Source: Pseudomonadota bacterium (GTDB taxonomy: Bacteria > Pseudomonadota > Alphaproteobacteria > Sphingomonadales > Sphingomonadaceae). From it: a DNA stretch of 10,350 nt. Location of the stretch: positions 1-10,350 of the forward strand of contig JAEZIO010000082.1 in assembly GCA_023436615.1 (NCBI GenBank). The letters run 5' to 3'. Below are positions 1 to 6,068 of the stretch, piece by piece. Within the stretch, counting starts at the first letter, position 1. Every line of letters starts with the position of its first letter. The position numbers were made by a program, and so were the translations under genes. Below the pieces are notes generated by a model that was given only the letters and a program-made list of their open reading frames with translations, ran no database searches and was not told the DNA's origin.

Positions 1-830
1 TAGCCGCGGTACTGGCGCTGGCGCACGCTCGAGATCTTCAGCGCGTCGGGCGGCAGCGCGTAGGGCGCGTTGACCAGGCCGGAGAAATCGAAGTCGTAGG
101 GGATGGGAATCGCTCCCGCCGCGACCCCCCTCGCCGGCGCGATCATCTTGGCGTTGTGGCAGCAATCCTCGCCCTTCGGCCCGGCCCGCATCGACCAGTC
201 GTGGTTGGCGATCATGTGCTGGAACAGAGCGTACAGCGCGGCGTGGCGCGGGCTCAGCGAGCTGACCGGGATGATCTCCGGCAACTTCGCTTCCTGCATC
301 GCGTTGCGGCGGGCGACATCGCGCAAATCCTCGATGAAGAACCCGTAGCGCGAGCCCAGCGCCTTGCCGCCGTCGTCGACATAGTCGATTTGCGCCAGCC
401 GCACCCGGAAGCTCGCCGGGCTCAGCACGTTGAACATCCGGTAGGCTGCATATTCGAGCAGCACATATTGCTGGAAGCTTTCGGCGTTGCGGCAATGCGT
501 GACGAGCTTCAGCGACTTCTGTCCGGCGAACGGCGACTGCAGCGGGGGGGCGGCGGAGAACTGCACCTTCAGCGGCGGGAACTGGCAGACGTCGGCGGCG
601 CGGCGCGTGATGCCGCGAGCCGACAGCATCACCGGCAGCGACTGCCCTCCGACGGACAGCGTGCCCCCAAGCGGGTCCTGCGACCGGCTCCTTGCTATCG
701 CGGCGAGCGGACCCCGGATCGACAGCCGGAGCACGTCGGACGACCCGAACAGCGGCGTTCCTCCGGGCGCGGCGGCCACAGGCGCGGCGAGCAGCAGCGC
801 GAACAGGCTTAGCAGCAGCTTGCGGATCAT
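1..830 (-). CDS. Exported CotH-like (atypical kinase fold) protein, C-terminus beyond window
   Basis: The reading frame is open from an ATG at 830 down to the left edge, giving 276 complete residues; the C-terminus is missing. Residues 1-20 form a signal peptide (MIRK, then a Leu/Ala-rich core, VAA before the cut), so the protein should be exported. The body resembles the layout of CotH-type kinases: a beta-strand lysine in KSLKLV (K105 or K108), a helix with LLEYAAYRMF (124-133), a strand with YGFFIEDL (162-169), then ANHDWS (208-213) with a possible catalytic D211, HN (225-226), and PYDFDFSGLVNAPYA (244-258), whose D246/D248 would sit where the metal-binding Asp lies. C82, C113, C223 and C224 could form disulfides in the periplasm. 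The start overlaps the stop of the upstream phosphatase (ATGA, 827-830), and a strong GGAGGAGG lies at 837-844. The motifs are seen; the kinase-fold assignment is inferred from memory of the family, and activity is unproven. It may equally be annotated as a conserved hypothetical protein of sphingomonads. Confidence 0.75.
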   Translation of the reverse strand, partial: MIRKLLLSLFALLLAAPVAAAPGGTPLFGSSDVLRLSIRGPLAAIARSRSQDPLGGTLSVGGQSLPVMLSARGITRRAADVCQFPPLKVQFSAAPPLQSPFAGQKSLKLVTHCRNAESFQQYVLLEYAAYRMFNVLSPASFRVRLAQIDYVDDGGKALGSRYGFFIEDLRDVARRNAMQEAKLPEIIPVSSLSPRHAALYALFQHMIANHDWSMRAGPKGEDCCHNAKMIAPARGVAAGAIPIPYDFDFSGLVNAPYALPPDALKISSVRQRQYRG

Positions 831-1888
831 TCGCCCCCTCCTCCGCCACGACCGCTGGACCTCGCCACGGCATGCGGCGTCACCCGTTCGCCGATGATTT
901 CCAGATAGCTCGGCGTGCCGCCGTAATAGCGCGAGTTGCCGGTATCGATCGCGACCAGCTTCCCGCCCTGCAGAAGCTGGATGCCGCGCAGGTTGGGGGT
1001 ATGGCCGACGACGATACGCTTCGCGCCATAAGCCTTGAGCACCCGCGACAATTCATCCTCGATCGGCGGCCGTATAGCCTTCGCGGGGATTTCGGTGACG
1101 CCGGGGTCGCGAGTCAGATGGCCGCGGTACCAGAGCGGCCCGAGCGGGCTGTTGATGATGGAGTCGGGAGACTTGTCCATCGCGGTTAGCGCGGCGGCGA
1201 CCTGAGCGTTGACGTCGCGCAATGGCGTCTTTGCCGTCTCGGCACTGATGCCCCCATGAACGAAGAGGCTATCGCCGACCAGCGCCACCGCCGGGTTGGA
1301 GACGACCCACCGGCCGATCTCCCCCTTCGGGTTCCATGCCAACCGCTGCTCTACCCAGCCCAGGGGAGTGGCCTTGATCCAGGCGTCGCGGACCGCAGCA
1401 CTCGTCATCTTGGGGTTCTTCTGGCGATATTGCGCCTCGATGGTCGCGGCTTTGGCCTCGAACAGCCGCTCGCGCAGTTCGGCGGAGTGGCGCGTCGCGA
1501 AGGCAGCGAAATCCCCGGGCACCACGTACCGAAGATCGCCTGTCATGTTCATCGCTTCGTGGTTGCCGACGAGGACGATCACCCGCCCCCCCTGCCGTGC
1601 CGCCTCCTTCTGGAGGCGCATCAGGTCGCGGACGATCTTGAGCGATTCAGGTTCGCGATCGACGACGTCCCCGACCTGCACGAGCGTGGCGCGGCCGCCG
1701 GACCAGCCGCCGTGCGCGTCGACCATGCCTGCAGCCTGGGCAATGTCGCGCCAGACCTGGAAGTCGCCGTGAAGATCGCCGACTGCGATGACGCGAGGCG
1801 GCTGCGGCGGCGGCACGGCGAGCGCCGGCACGGCGGCGATCAGCGCGGCGGCGGCAATCCGGAAACTCTTCCACAGCCGACCAAGCAC
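827..1888 (-). CDS. Exported PPP-type metallophosphatase (calcineurin-like phosphoesterase)
   Basis: A 353-residue protein of the calcineurin-like phosphoesterase superfamily, expected to hydrolyse phosphate monoesters, possibly on Ser/Thr phosphoproteins. The full metal-ligand set is visible in order: GDLHGD (37-42), GDVVDR (73-78), GNHE (108-111), HGG (211-213) and GHTP (295-298). The GDxxDR and GNHE forms are those of PPP phosphatases, and exported bacterial relatives of the Shewanella-like type share this arrangement. I chose the GTG at 1888 because GGGAGGGG lies 7 nt upstream and the next residues make a good signal peptide (LGRLWKSFRI, an Ala-rich core, PALA, cut near residue 24). An ATG at 2125 in the same frame would add 79 residues of unlikely sequence and overlap the divergent aminopeptidase gene. 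The last residues are a glycine run (348-352) encoded by the ribosome binding site of the next gene. It is co-transcribed with the kinase-like gene downstream. The substrate is unknown. Confidence 0.88.
   Translation of the reverse strand: MLGRLWKSFRIAAAALIAAVPALAVPPPQPPRVIAVGDLHGDFQVWRDIAQAAGMVDAHGGWSGGRATLVQVGDVVDREPESLKIVRDLMRLQKEAARQGGRVIVLVGNHEAMNMTGDLRYVVPGDFAAFATRHSAELRERLFEAKAATIEAQYRQKNPKMTSAAVRDAWIKATPLGWVEQRLAWNPKGEIGRWVVSNPAVALVGDSLFVHGGISAETAKTPLRDVNAQVAAALTAMDKSPDSIINSPLGPLWYRGHLTRDPGVTEIPAKAIRPPIEDELSRVLKAYGAKRIVVGHTPNLRGIQLLQGGKLVAIDTGNSRYYGGTPSYLEIIGERVTPHAVARSSGRGGGGGE
837..844 (-). promoter_or_regulatory. Ribosome binding site of the kinase-like gene, inside the phosphatase coding end
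   Basis: On the minus strand GGAGGAGG lies 6 nt before the ATG at 830. It is read as glycine codons of the phosphatase C-terminal tail. Together with the ATGA stop/start overlap it fixes the start of the downstream gene and points to translational coupling. Confidence 0.75.
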
Positions 1889-2036
1889 CAGGCAGCCCCT
1901 CCCGACCTTGCGGTTAGGAAGGGGCGCCAGCTTGCCGCCTTTGTCAACACGGCGCGAGCCGTTCGTCGAAGGCGGCGTGGACTCTGGCGGCGATAATCCT
2001 ACTAGCGCCTCCTGTTTCCACGCGGAGGGCGACCCG
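1889..2036. promoter_or_regulatory. Divergent intergenic region with both promoters
   Basis: These 148 nt separate two divergent genes and must hold or flank both promoters. On the minus strand a perfect TTGACA (complement of 1942-1947) could be the -35 of the phosphatase operon, but no convincing -10 lies 16-18 nt further on. On the plus strand GATAAT (1992-1997) could be the -10 of the aminopeptidase gene, with no good -35 partner. The plus-strand Shine-Dalgarno GGAGGG is at 2024-2029, 7 nt before the ATG. No clear operator repeat was found. The assignment of individual boxes is weak; the presence of promoters is inferred from gene orientation. Confidence 0.4.
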
Positions 2037-4709
2037 ATGAAGTTGATCCCGGCACTGTTTGCTTCGGCGGCAGTCGCATTCGGCGGCGCGCTGCACGCGC
2101 GGCCGCAGGCCGACACCGTCGACATCAGCGTTCCGACTCAGCTTCCGCGCACAGCCGTCCCGCACCATTATGCAATTGCGGTCACACCGCACGCCCAGGC
2201 GCTCACGTTCGACGCGACCGTCGCCATCGACCTCGATGTGGTCCGGCCGACCAGCGAGTTGACGCTCAATGCCGCCGAACTCGGCTTCGCAAGCGCGACG
2301 CTGGCCGGCAAGGGCATCGCCGCCCTCGCCGCAAAGATCACAACGGATGCCGACGCGCAGACGGCGACCTTCGCGTTCGGCCGCCAGTTGGCGCCGGGGA
2401 CGTACCGACTGACGATCGATTATTCGGGCAAGATCAACACCCAGGCAAACGGGCTGTTCGCGCTCGATTACAAGAACAAGGAGGGCAAGGACGCCCGCGC
2501 TTTATTCACGCAGTTCGAGGCGGCCGATGCCCGCCGCTTCGTGCCGAGCTGGGACGAGCCCGATTACAAGGCGACGTTCGACCTCACCGCGCGCATCCCA
2601 GCCAGCGAAATGGCGGTCAGCAACATGCCGGTCGCGAGCAGCACGCCTGCCGGGAACGGGCTGAAAGCGGTCGCCTTCCAGCGCTCGCCGGTGATGTCGT
2701 CCTATCTATTGTTCTTCGCGTCGGGCGATTTCGAGCGTGTCGCCAAGCGCGTCGGCGACAAGGAAGTCGGCATCGTCATGACTCGCGGCAACGCCGACAA
2801 GGCCGGGCTCGCGCTCGAGTCCGAGGCGCAGATCCTTCCTTATTACGACGACTATTTCGGGACGCCCTACCCGCTCCCGAAGCTCGATAACGTCGCGGGC
2901 CCCGGCCAGTCGCAATTCTTCGGTGCCATGGAGAATTGGGGTGCGATCTTCACCTTCGAATATGTGCTTCTGAACGATCCCGCGATCACCACCGAAGCGC
3001 AGCGGCAAAGCATCTTCGAGGTCGAGGCGCACGAAATGGCGCACCAGTGGTTCGGCGACCTCGTCACCATGGCCTGGTGGGACGATCTGTGGCTGAACGA
3101 GGGCTTCGCGTCGTGGATGGCGACGAAGGCGACCGAGCATTTCCATCCGGACTGGGGCGCCGATGTCGGGCGAGTGTCGGCACGCGAAGGCGCGATGGCG
3201 CTCGATGCTCTCAATTCGACCCATCCGGTCGTGCAGGAGGTGCGCACCGTCGAACAGGCGAACCAGGCGTTCGACGCCATCGCTTACTCCAAGGGCGAGT
3301 CGGTGATCTCCATGCTCGAGGATTTCGCCGGCGAAGCGGTGTGGCGGTCCGGAATCCGTCGCTACATCGCGCAGCACGCGTACAGGAACACCCGCACAAA
3401 CGATTTGTGGCGCGCGGTGGAGGCGGCGGGTGCACGCGGCCTGATCACCATCGCGAACGACTTCACGACCCAGGCGGGAATCCCGCTGATCGCGGTCGGC
3501 CCGGCCCAGTGCGCAAACGGTTCGACGACCACCATCCTGACCCAGTCGCAATTTTCCGCGGACCGGCGGCAGGAAGTCGCGGCGCAGCCGCTCGCCTGGC
3601 ACGTGCCCGTCAAGGCGACGGCCGGCGGAGCTGCAGCGCAAGCCGTGACGAACGGACGAGCGACCGAACTTCGGGTGCCGGGTTGCGGGCCGTTGCTCGT
3701 GAACGCGGGCCAGAAGGGCTATTTCCGAACCCTCTATTCGCCGCCCCAGGCTGCGGCGCTTCCAGCGCTCGTGCCGGCGCTCCGCCCCGTAGACCAGTTC
3801 GGCCTTTTCTCCGATCAGCTCGCGCTGTCGAAGGCCGGCTACCAGCCGATGGCGGTAGGATTGAGCGTGCTCGACGCCCTGCCTGCGAACGTGAATGCGG
3901 AAGTCGCGCGGCGCGCGATCCTGCGCTGGGACGATCTCTACGACCAGGTCGAGGGCAATGCCGCCGTCCAGGCGCAAATCGCAGCGCGCGTCGAGCGCGC
4001 CTACGCGCCTCGGCTTCGGCAGCTCGGCTTCCTCCCGAAGGCGGGCGAACCAGCGGTGGACGCGACTCTTCGCCCGACCCTGATCGCGACGCTCGGCAAG
4101 TATCGCGATCCGCTGGTGCTCGCCGAAGCGAGACGGCTCTTCGCAGCCTGGGAGGCCGATCCCGACGCCATCCCGGGATCGCTCAAGACGACATGGCTCG
4201 GCGTGATCGCGCGCAATGCCGACGCCGCGACGTGGGAGGCGATCCACCGGAAAGCGCAGGCGACGACCGGTACGGTCGAACGGTCGACCCTCTATGGACT
4301 GTTGGGGCAGGCGCAGGACGAACGCCTCGCGAAACGAGCACTTGAGCTGGCGCTCATCGACGAGCCGGGCAAGACCGTCAGCGCGGGCATCATCCGCGCG
4401 GTCGCGGCGGCTCACCCGAAGCTCGCCATCGATTTCGTGCTTGCCCACCTCGACCAGGTGAACCGGCTGATCGACATCTCCGGCCGATCCAGCTTCATGC
4501 AAAGGCTCGCGGCCGGAAGCGGCGATGCAGCGCTGATCCCGGTCCTCGAAGCCTACGCGAAAGCCAATCTTGCCGAGACCGACCGCAAGCCGGTGCAGCA
4601 GGCGATCGACCGGATCCGGTTCGAATCCTCGCAACGTCCGCGCATTCAGTCGGAAACCATGCAGTGGCTGAACGCCCATCCGATGCAGCCTTCAGGCGAG
4701 CGCGGTTGA
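2037..4709 (+). CDS. Exported M1-family zinc aminopeptidase
   Basis: An 890-residue protein that should remove N-terminal amino acids from peptides, using one zinc ion. Residues 1-21 are a signal peptide (MKLIPALFASAAVAFGGALHA), so it acts in the periplasm or is secreted. The N-terminal beta domain (about 35-220) is followed by the thermolysin-like catalytic domain (about 255-470). That domain holds the exopeptidase motif GAMEN (296-300), the zinc site HEMAH (332-336) with the third ligand E355 exactly 19 residues after H336 in LWLNEGFA, and the transition-state tyrosine Y417 in AYSKGES. The C-terminal part (about 545-865) is ERAP1-C-like helical repeat, starting around the conserved VNAGQKGYFR (555-564). 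The length is normal for the family. The start at 2037 has GGAGGG 7 nt upstream and precedes the signal peptide; the frame is open further upstream to 1788, but that stretch reads against the phosphatase gene. It is a single-gene unit, divergent from the phosphatase pair. Its stop codon TGA lies in the predicted -35 box of rplJ. The exact substrate preference cannot be read from the sequence. Confidence 0.95.
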   Translation: MKLIPALFASAAVAFGGALHARPQADTVDISVPTQLPRTAVPHHYAIAVTPHAQALTFDATVAIDLDVVRPTSELTLNAAELGFASATLAGKGIAALAAKITTDADAQTATFAFGRQLAPGTYRLTIDYSGKINTQANGLFALDYKNKEGKDARALFTQFEAADARRFVPSWDEPDYKATFDLTARIPASEMAVSNMPVASSTPAGNGLKAVAFQRSPVMSSYLLFFASGDFERVAKRVGDKEVGIVMTRGNADKAGLALESEAQILPYYDDYFGTPYPLPKLDNVAGPGQSQFFGAMENWGAIFTFEYVLLNDPAITTEAQRQSIFEVEAHEMAHQWFGDLVTMAWWDDLWLNEGFASWMATKATEHFHPDWGADVGRVSAREGAMALDALNSTHPVVQEVRTVEQANQAFDAIAYSKGESVISMLEDFAGEAVWRSGIRRYIAQHAYRNTRTNDLWRAVEAAGARGLITIANDFTTQAGIPLIAVGPAQCANGSTTTILTQSQFSADRRQEVAAQPLAWHVPVKATAGGAAAQAVTNGRATELRVPGCGPLLVNAGQKGYFRTLYSPPQAAALPALVPALRPVDQFGLFSDQLALSKAGYQPMAVGLSVLDALPANVNAEVARRAILRWDDLYDQVEGNAAVQAQIAARVERAYAPRLRQLGFLPKAGEPAVDATLRPTLIATLGKYRDPLVLAEARRLFAAWEADPDAIPGSLKTTWLGVIARNADAATWEAIHRKAQATTGTVERSTLYGLLGQAQDERLAKRALELALIDEPGKTVSAGIIRAVAAAHPKLAIDFVLAHLDQVNRLIDISGRSSFMQRLAAGSGDAALIPVLEAYAKANLAETDRKPVQQAIDRIRFESSQRPRIQSETMQWLNAHPMQPSGERG

Positions 4710-4733
4710 TTGCGCGCCGAAAATCGGTATAGG
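4706..4733 (+). promoter_or_regulatory. Predicted sigma-70-type promoter of rplJL
   Basis: TTGATT (4706-4711), a 16-nt spacer, and TATAGG (4728-4733) make a good housekeeping-type promoter. The start would be near 4740, just upstream of the L10 leader fold. The -35 box contains the stop codon of the aminopeptidase gene (4707-4709), so the two units abut directly. No terminator was found between the aminopeptidase and this promoter, so some read-through into rplJ is likely. Confidence 0.6.
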
Positions 4734-4764
4734 CGCGCCTTCGCGGACGCCTCGGCATCCGCAG

Positions 4765-4814
4765 CCGTCCGAGACAGCTGCTGGGGTTAGCTCCTTAATT
4801 CGCAGCCTAGACGG
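4765..4814 (+). ncRNA. L10 ribosomal protein leader (kink-turn autoregulatory element)
   Basis: The RNA folds as the conserved L10-L7/L12 binding site found before rplJ in many bacteria. The outer stem is CCGTC (4765-4769) with GACGG (4810-4814). The asymmetric internal loop has CGAGACA on the left (4770-4776) and CTA on the right (4807-4809), in the manner of a kink-turn. The inner stem is GCTGC (4777-4781) with GCAGC (4802-4806). It is capped by GGGG (4783-4786) paired with CTCC (4791-4794) around the loop TTAG, followed by the single-stranded TTAATT typical of this leader. By family knowledge, excess L10/L12 complex binds here and represses rplJ-rplL expression. The position, starting about 25 nt after the predicted transcription start and about 170 nt before rplJ, is as expected. 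Confidence 0.87.
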
Positions 4815-4910
4815 GGAAAAGGAATTCAAGCGGTAGCGCGTGCGATGCGTCTTCCGCCGTGCGTTGGGATTGCCCCGCGCCACCGATCCAGCTCCCCACG
4901 GACACACGTG

Positions 4911-4941
4911 CTCGACGCGAGCGATCGCGTTGAGTTTTGTT
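4911..4941 (+). terminator. Attenuator-like hairpin with U tract in the rplJ leader
   Basis: CTCGACGCGA (4911-4920) pairs with TCGCGTTGAG (4925-4934): ten pairs, one of them G-U, around a GCGA tetraloop. It is followed at once by TTTTGTT (4935-4941). This is the shape of an intrinsic terminator placed about 45 nt before the rplJ start codon, downstream of the L10 binding fold. A short competing pairing is possible between GCGTC (4847-4851) and GACGC (4914-4918). That this hairpin stops transcription in response to L10 is an inference; it could also only stabilise the leader. Confidence 0.55.
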
Positions 4942-4946
4942 GAACC

Positions 4947-4970
4947 TCGGCCGCAGCATGCTTCGGCCGA
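4947..4970 (+). promoter_or_regulatory. 7-bp hairpin just upstream of the rplJ ribosome binding site
   Basis: TCGGCCG (4947-4953) and CGGCCGA (4964-4970) pair perfectly around a 10-nt loop that contains the palindrome AGCATGCT. The rplJ Shine-Dalgarno GGAG is at 4977-4980, six nt after the stem, so a folded hairpin sits beside the ribosome landing site. Its role is unknown; it may modulate rplJ translation or mRNA stability. Confidence 0.5.
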
Positions 4971-4985
4971 AATGTTGGAGTTGGC

Positions 4986-5501
4986 ATGGATCGTTCGCAA
5001 AAAGCCGATCTGGTCGACCAGCTGAAGCAAGTCTTCTCGGAGACGAGCGTCGTCGTCGTGACTCGCAACCTCGGGTTGTCCGTCGCGCAGTCGACCGATC
5101 TCCGCCTGAAGATGCGCGACGCCGGCGCCCAGTTCAAAGTTGCGAAGAACCGGCTTGCGCTCATCGCCCTCGACGGGACTCGTTACAAGCCGATCGGCGA
5201 CCTTCTCAAAGGTCCGACCGCGCTTGCAACCTCGTCGGACCCCGTCGCGGCCGCCAAGGTCGCGGTGGATTTCGCCAAGACGAACGACAAGCTCGAGATC
5301 GTCGGCGGAGCGATGGGCGACACCGTGCTCGACGTCGAAGGGATCAAGGCGCTAGCCGCGCTCCCGTCGCTGGACGAGCTTCGCGGTACGATCGTCGGGC
5401 TCATCCAGGCACCGGCGAGCAAGATCGCCCGCACGGTCAATGAGCCGGGCGCGCAGCTGGCGCGGGTCTTCGCGGCCTATGGGGCCAAGGAAGCCGCCTA
5501 A
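4986..5501 (+). CDS. rplJ: 50S ribosomal protein L10
   Basis: L10 of the large ribosomal subunit, 171 residues. It is the base of the L7/L12 stalk that recruits translation GTPases, and also the repressor of its own operon. The protein begins MDRSQKADLVDQLKQVF and has the typical N-terminal rRNA-binding domain, including VVVVTRNLGLSVAQ (22-35), the basic KVAKNRLALIAL segment (51-62), and the GPTALA motif (76-81). The C-terminal helix (roughly residues 150-165, EPGAQLARVFAAYG) is where L7/L12 dimers dock. Length and motifs are ordinary for alphaproteobacteria. The ATG at 4986 has GGAG 5 nt upstream. It is followed by rplL after 55 nt with no terminator between, so the two form one unit behind the L10 leader. 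Confidence 0.98.
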   Translation: MDRSQKADLVDQLKQVFSETSVVVVTRNLGLSVAQSTDLRLKMRDAGAQFKVAKNRLALIALDGTRYKPIGDLLKGPTALATSSDPVAAAKVAVDFAKTNDKLEIVGGAMGDTVLDVEGIKALAALPSLDELRGTIVGLIQAPASKIARTVNEPGAQLARVFAAYGAKEAA

Positions 5502-5523
5502 GTTTCTCTGTTTCAACGCACAT

Positions 5524-5538
5524 GGGGCGCGAAGCCCC
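5524..5538 (+). promoter_or_regulatory. Small hairpin between rplJ and rplL
   Basis: GGGGC (5524-5528) and GCCCC (5534-5538) form a 5-bp stem with a GCGAA loop, 4 nt before the rplL ribosome binding site AGGAG (5543-5547). There is no T run, so it is not a terminator. It could be an RNA-processing or stability element that helps raise L12 output over L10, which is needed because several L12 copies bind each L10; that role is inferred. Confidence 0.4.
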
Positions 5539-5556
5539 GCACAGGAGTGAATTCAA

Positions 5557-5937
5557 ATGGCTGACATTGCAAAGCTGGTCGACCAGCTGTCTGAACTGAC
5601 CGTCCTCGAGGCCGCGGATCTCGCCAAGGCCCTCGAAGAGAAGTGGGGCGTCTCGGCCGCGGCCGCAGTCGCCGTCGCGGGGCCCGCCGCCGGCGGTGGC
5701 GCTGCCGCTCCGGCCGCCGAAGAGAAGACCGAGTTCGACGTCATCCTCACCGGCGACGGCGGCAAGAAGATCAACGTCATCAAGGAAGTCCGCGCGATCA
5801 CCGGCCTTGGCCTCGGCGAGGCGAAGGCCCTGGTCGAAGGCGCTCCCAAGGCCGTCAAGGAAGGCGTGTCGAAGGACGAGGCCGAGAAGATCAAGAAGCA
5901 GATCGAGGAAGCCGGCGGCACCGTCGAGCTCAAGTAA
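5557..5937 (+). CDS. rplL: 50S ribosomal protein L7/L12
   Basis: L7/L12, 126 residues, the multi-copy acidic stalk protein that binds EF-Tu, EF-G, IF2 and RF3. The N-terminal dimerisation domain (MADIAKLVDQLSELTVLEAA, about 1-33) binds L10. An Ala/Gly/Pro hinge (about 34-54) follows, and the C-terminal domain starts at EEKTEFDVIL (55-64) and contains the factor-binding helix region GGKKINVIKEVRAITGLGL and EAKALVE. It ends GGTVELK, as is usual. The ATG at 5557 has AGGAG 9 nt upstream. It is the last gene before a strong intrinsic terminator. Nothing unusual is seen in the protein. Confidence 0.99.
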   Translation: MADIAKLVDQLSELTVLEAADLAKALEEKWGVSAAAAVAVAGPAAGGGAAAPAAEEKTEFDVILTGDGGKKINVIKEVRAITGLGLGEAKALVEGAPKAVKEGVSKDEAEKIKKQIEEAGGTVELK

Positions 5938-5966
5938 GCTTCTTTCCTCGCTTACCGAACAAGGAA

Positions 5967-5996
5967 GGGCGGCTCCGGTTCGGGGCCGCCCTTTTT
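5967..5996 (+). terminator. Intrinsic terminator after rplL
   Basis: GGGCGGC (5967-5973) pairs with GCCGCCC (5985-5991). The stem continues inward through a T-G wobble (5974/5984) and CCG/CGG (5975-5977/5981-5983) to a GTT loop, giving 11 pairs, followed by TTTTT (5992-5996). It lies 30 nt after the rplL stop. It should end most rplJL transcripts, or act as a partial attenuator that lets some reach rpoB, as in the classical rplL-rpoB junction of enterobacteria. Confidence 0.92.
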
Positions 5997-6010
5997 GCGT
6001 CCGCTTTCCC

Positions 6011-6038
6011 TTGCGCCGAGGGAAAATAGGATTATATC
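6011..6038 (+). promoter_or_regulatory. Predicted promoter of rpoB
   Basis: TTGCGC (6011-6016), a 16-nt spacer and TATATC (6033-6038) form a plausible sigma-70-type promoter downstream of the rplL terminator, giving a leader of about 210 nt before rpoB. The -35 box lies in the loop of a small inverted repeat, TTTCCC (6005-6010) with GGGAAA (6020-6025). The strength cannot be judged from sequence; the promoter is supported mainly by position. Confidence 0.5.
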
Positions 6039-6068
6039 GGGGCAATCCAACACATATCGGCTCTGGCC

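Noticed and set aside
156..812. Plus-strand frame of 218 codons opposite the kinase-like gene
   Set aside because: The minus strand gives a signal peptide, a strong Shine-Dalgarno and structured motifs; the plus reading is arginine/glutamine-rich shadow.
1256..1996. Plus-strand frame of 246 codons opposite the phosphatase
   Set aside because: Antisense to an intact metallophosphatase with all motifs; no start signal or family resemblance.
1788..2036. N-terminal extension of the aminopeptidase to an ATG at 1788
   Set aside because: It would overlap the phosphatase coding start and place 83 residues in front of a clear signal peptide that has its own ribosome binding site.
1889..2125. N-terminal extension of the phosphatase to an ATG at 2125
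   Set aside because: It would overlap the divergent aminopeptidase by 89 nt and bury the signal peptide behind 79 residues of unlikely sequence; the GTG at 1888 has a good Shine-Dalgarno.
2936..4345. Plus-strand frame of 469 codons inside the aminopeptidase gene
   Set aside because: Wrong frame of a clear gene, very rich in Arg, Gly and Ala, without a domain.
2706..4679. Minus-strand open frame of 657 codons opposite the aminopeptidase gene
   Set aside because: The plus strand encodes a complete M1 peptidase with all catalytic motifs; the antisense product is arginine-rich and unrecognisable.
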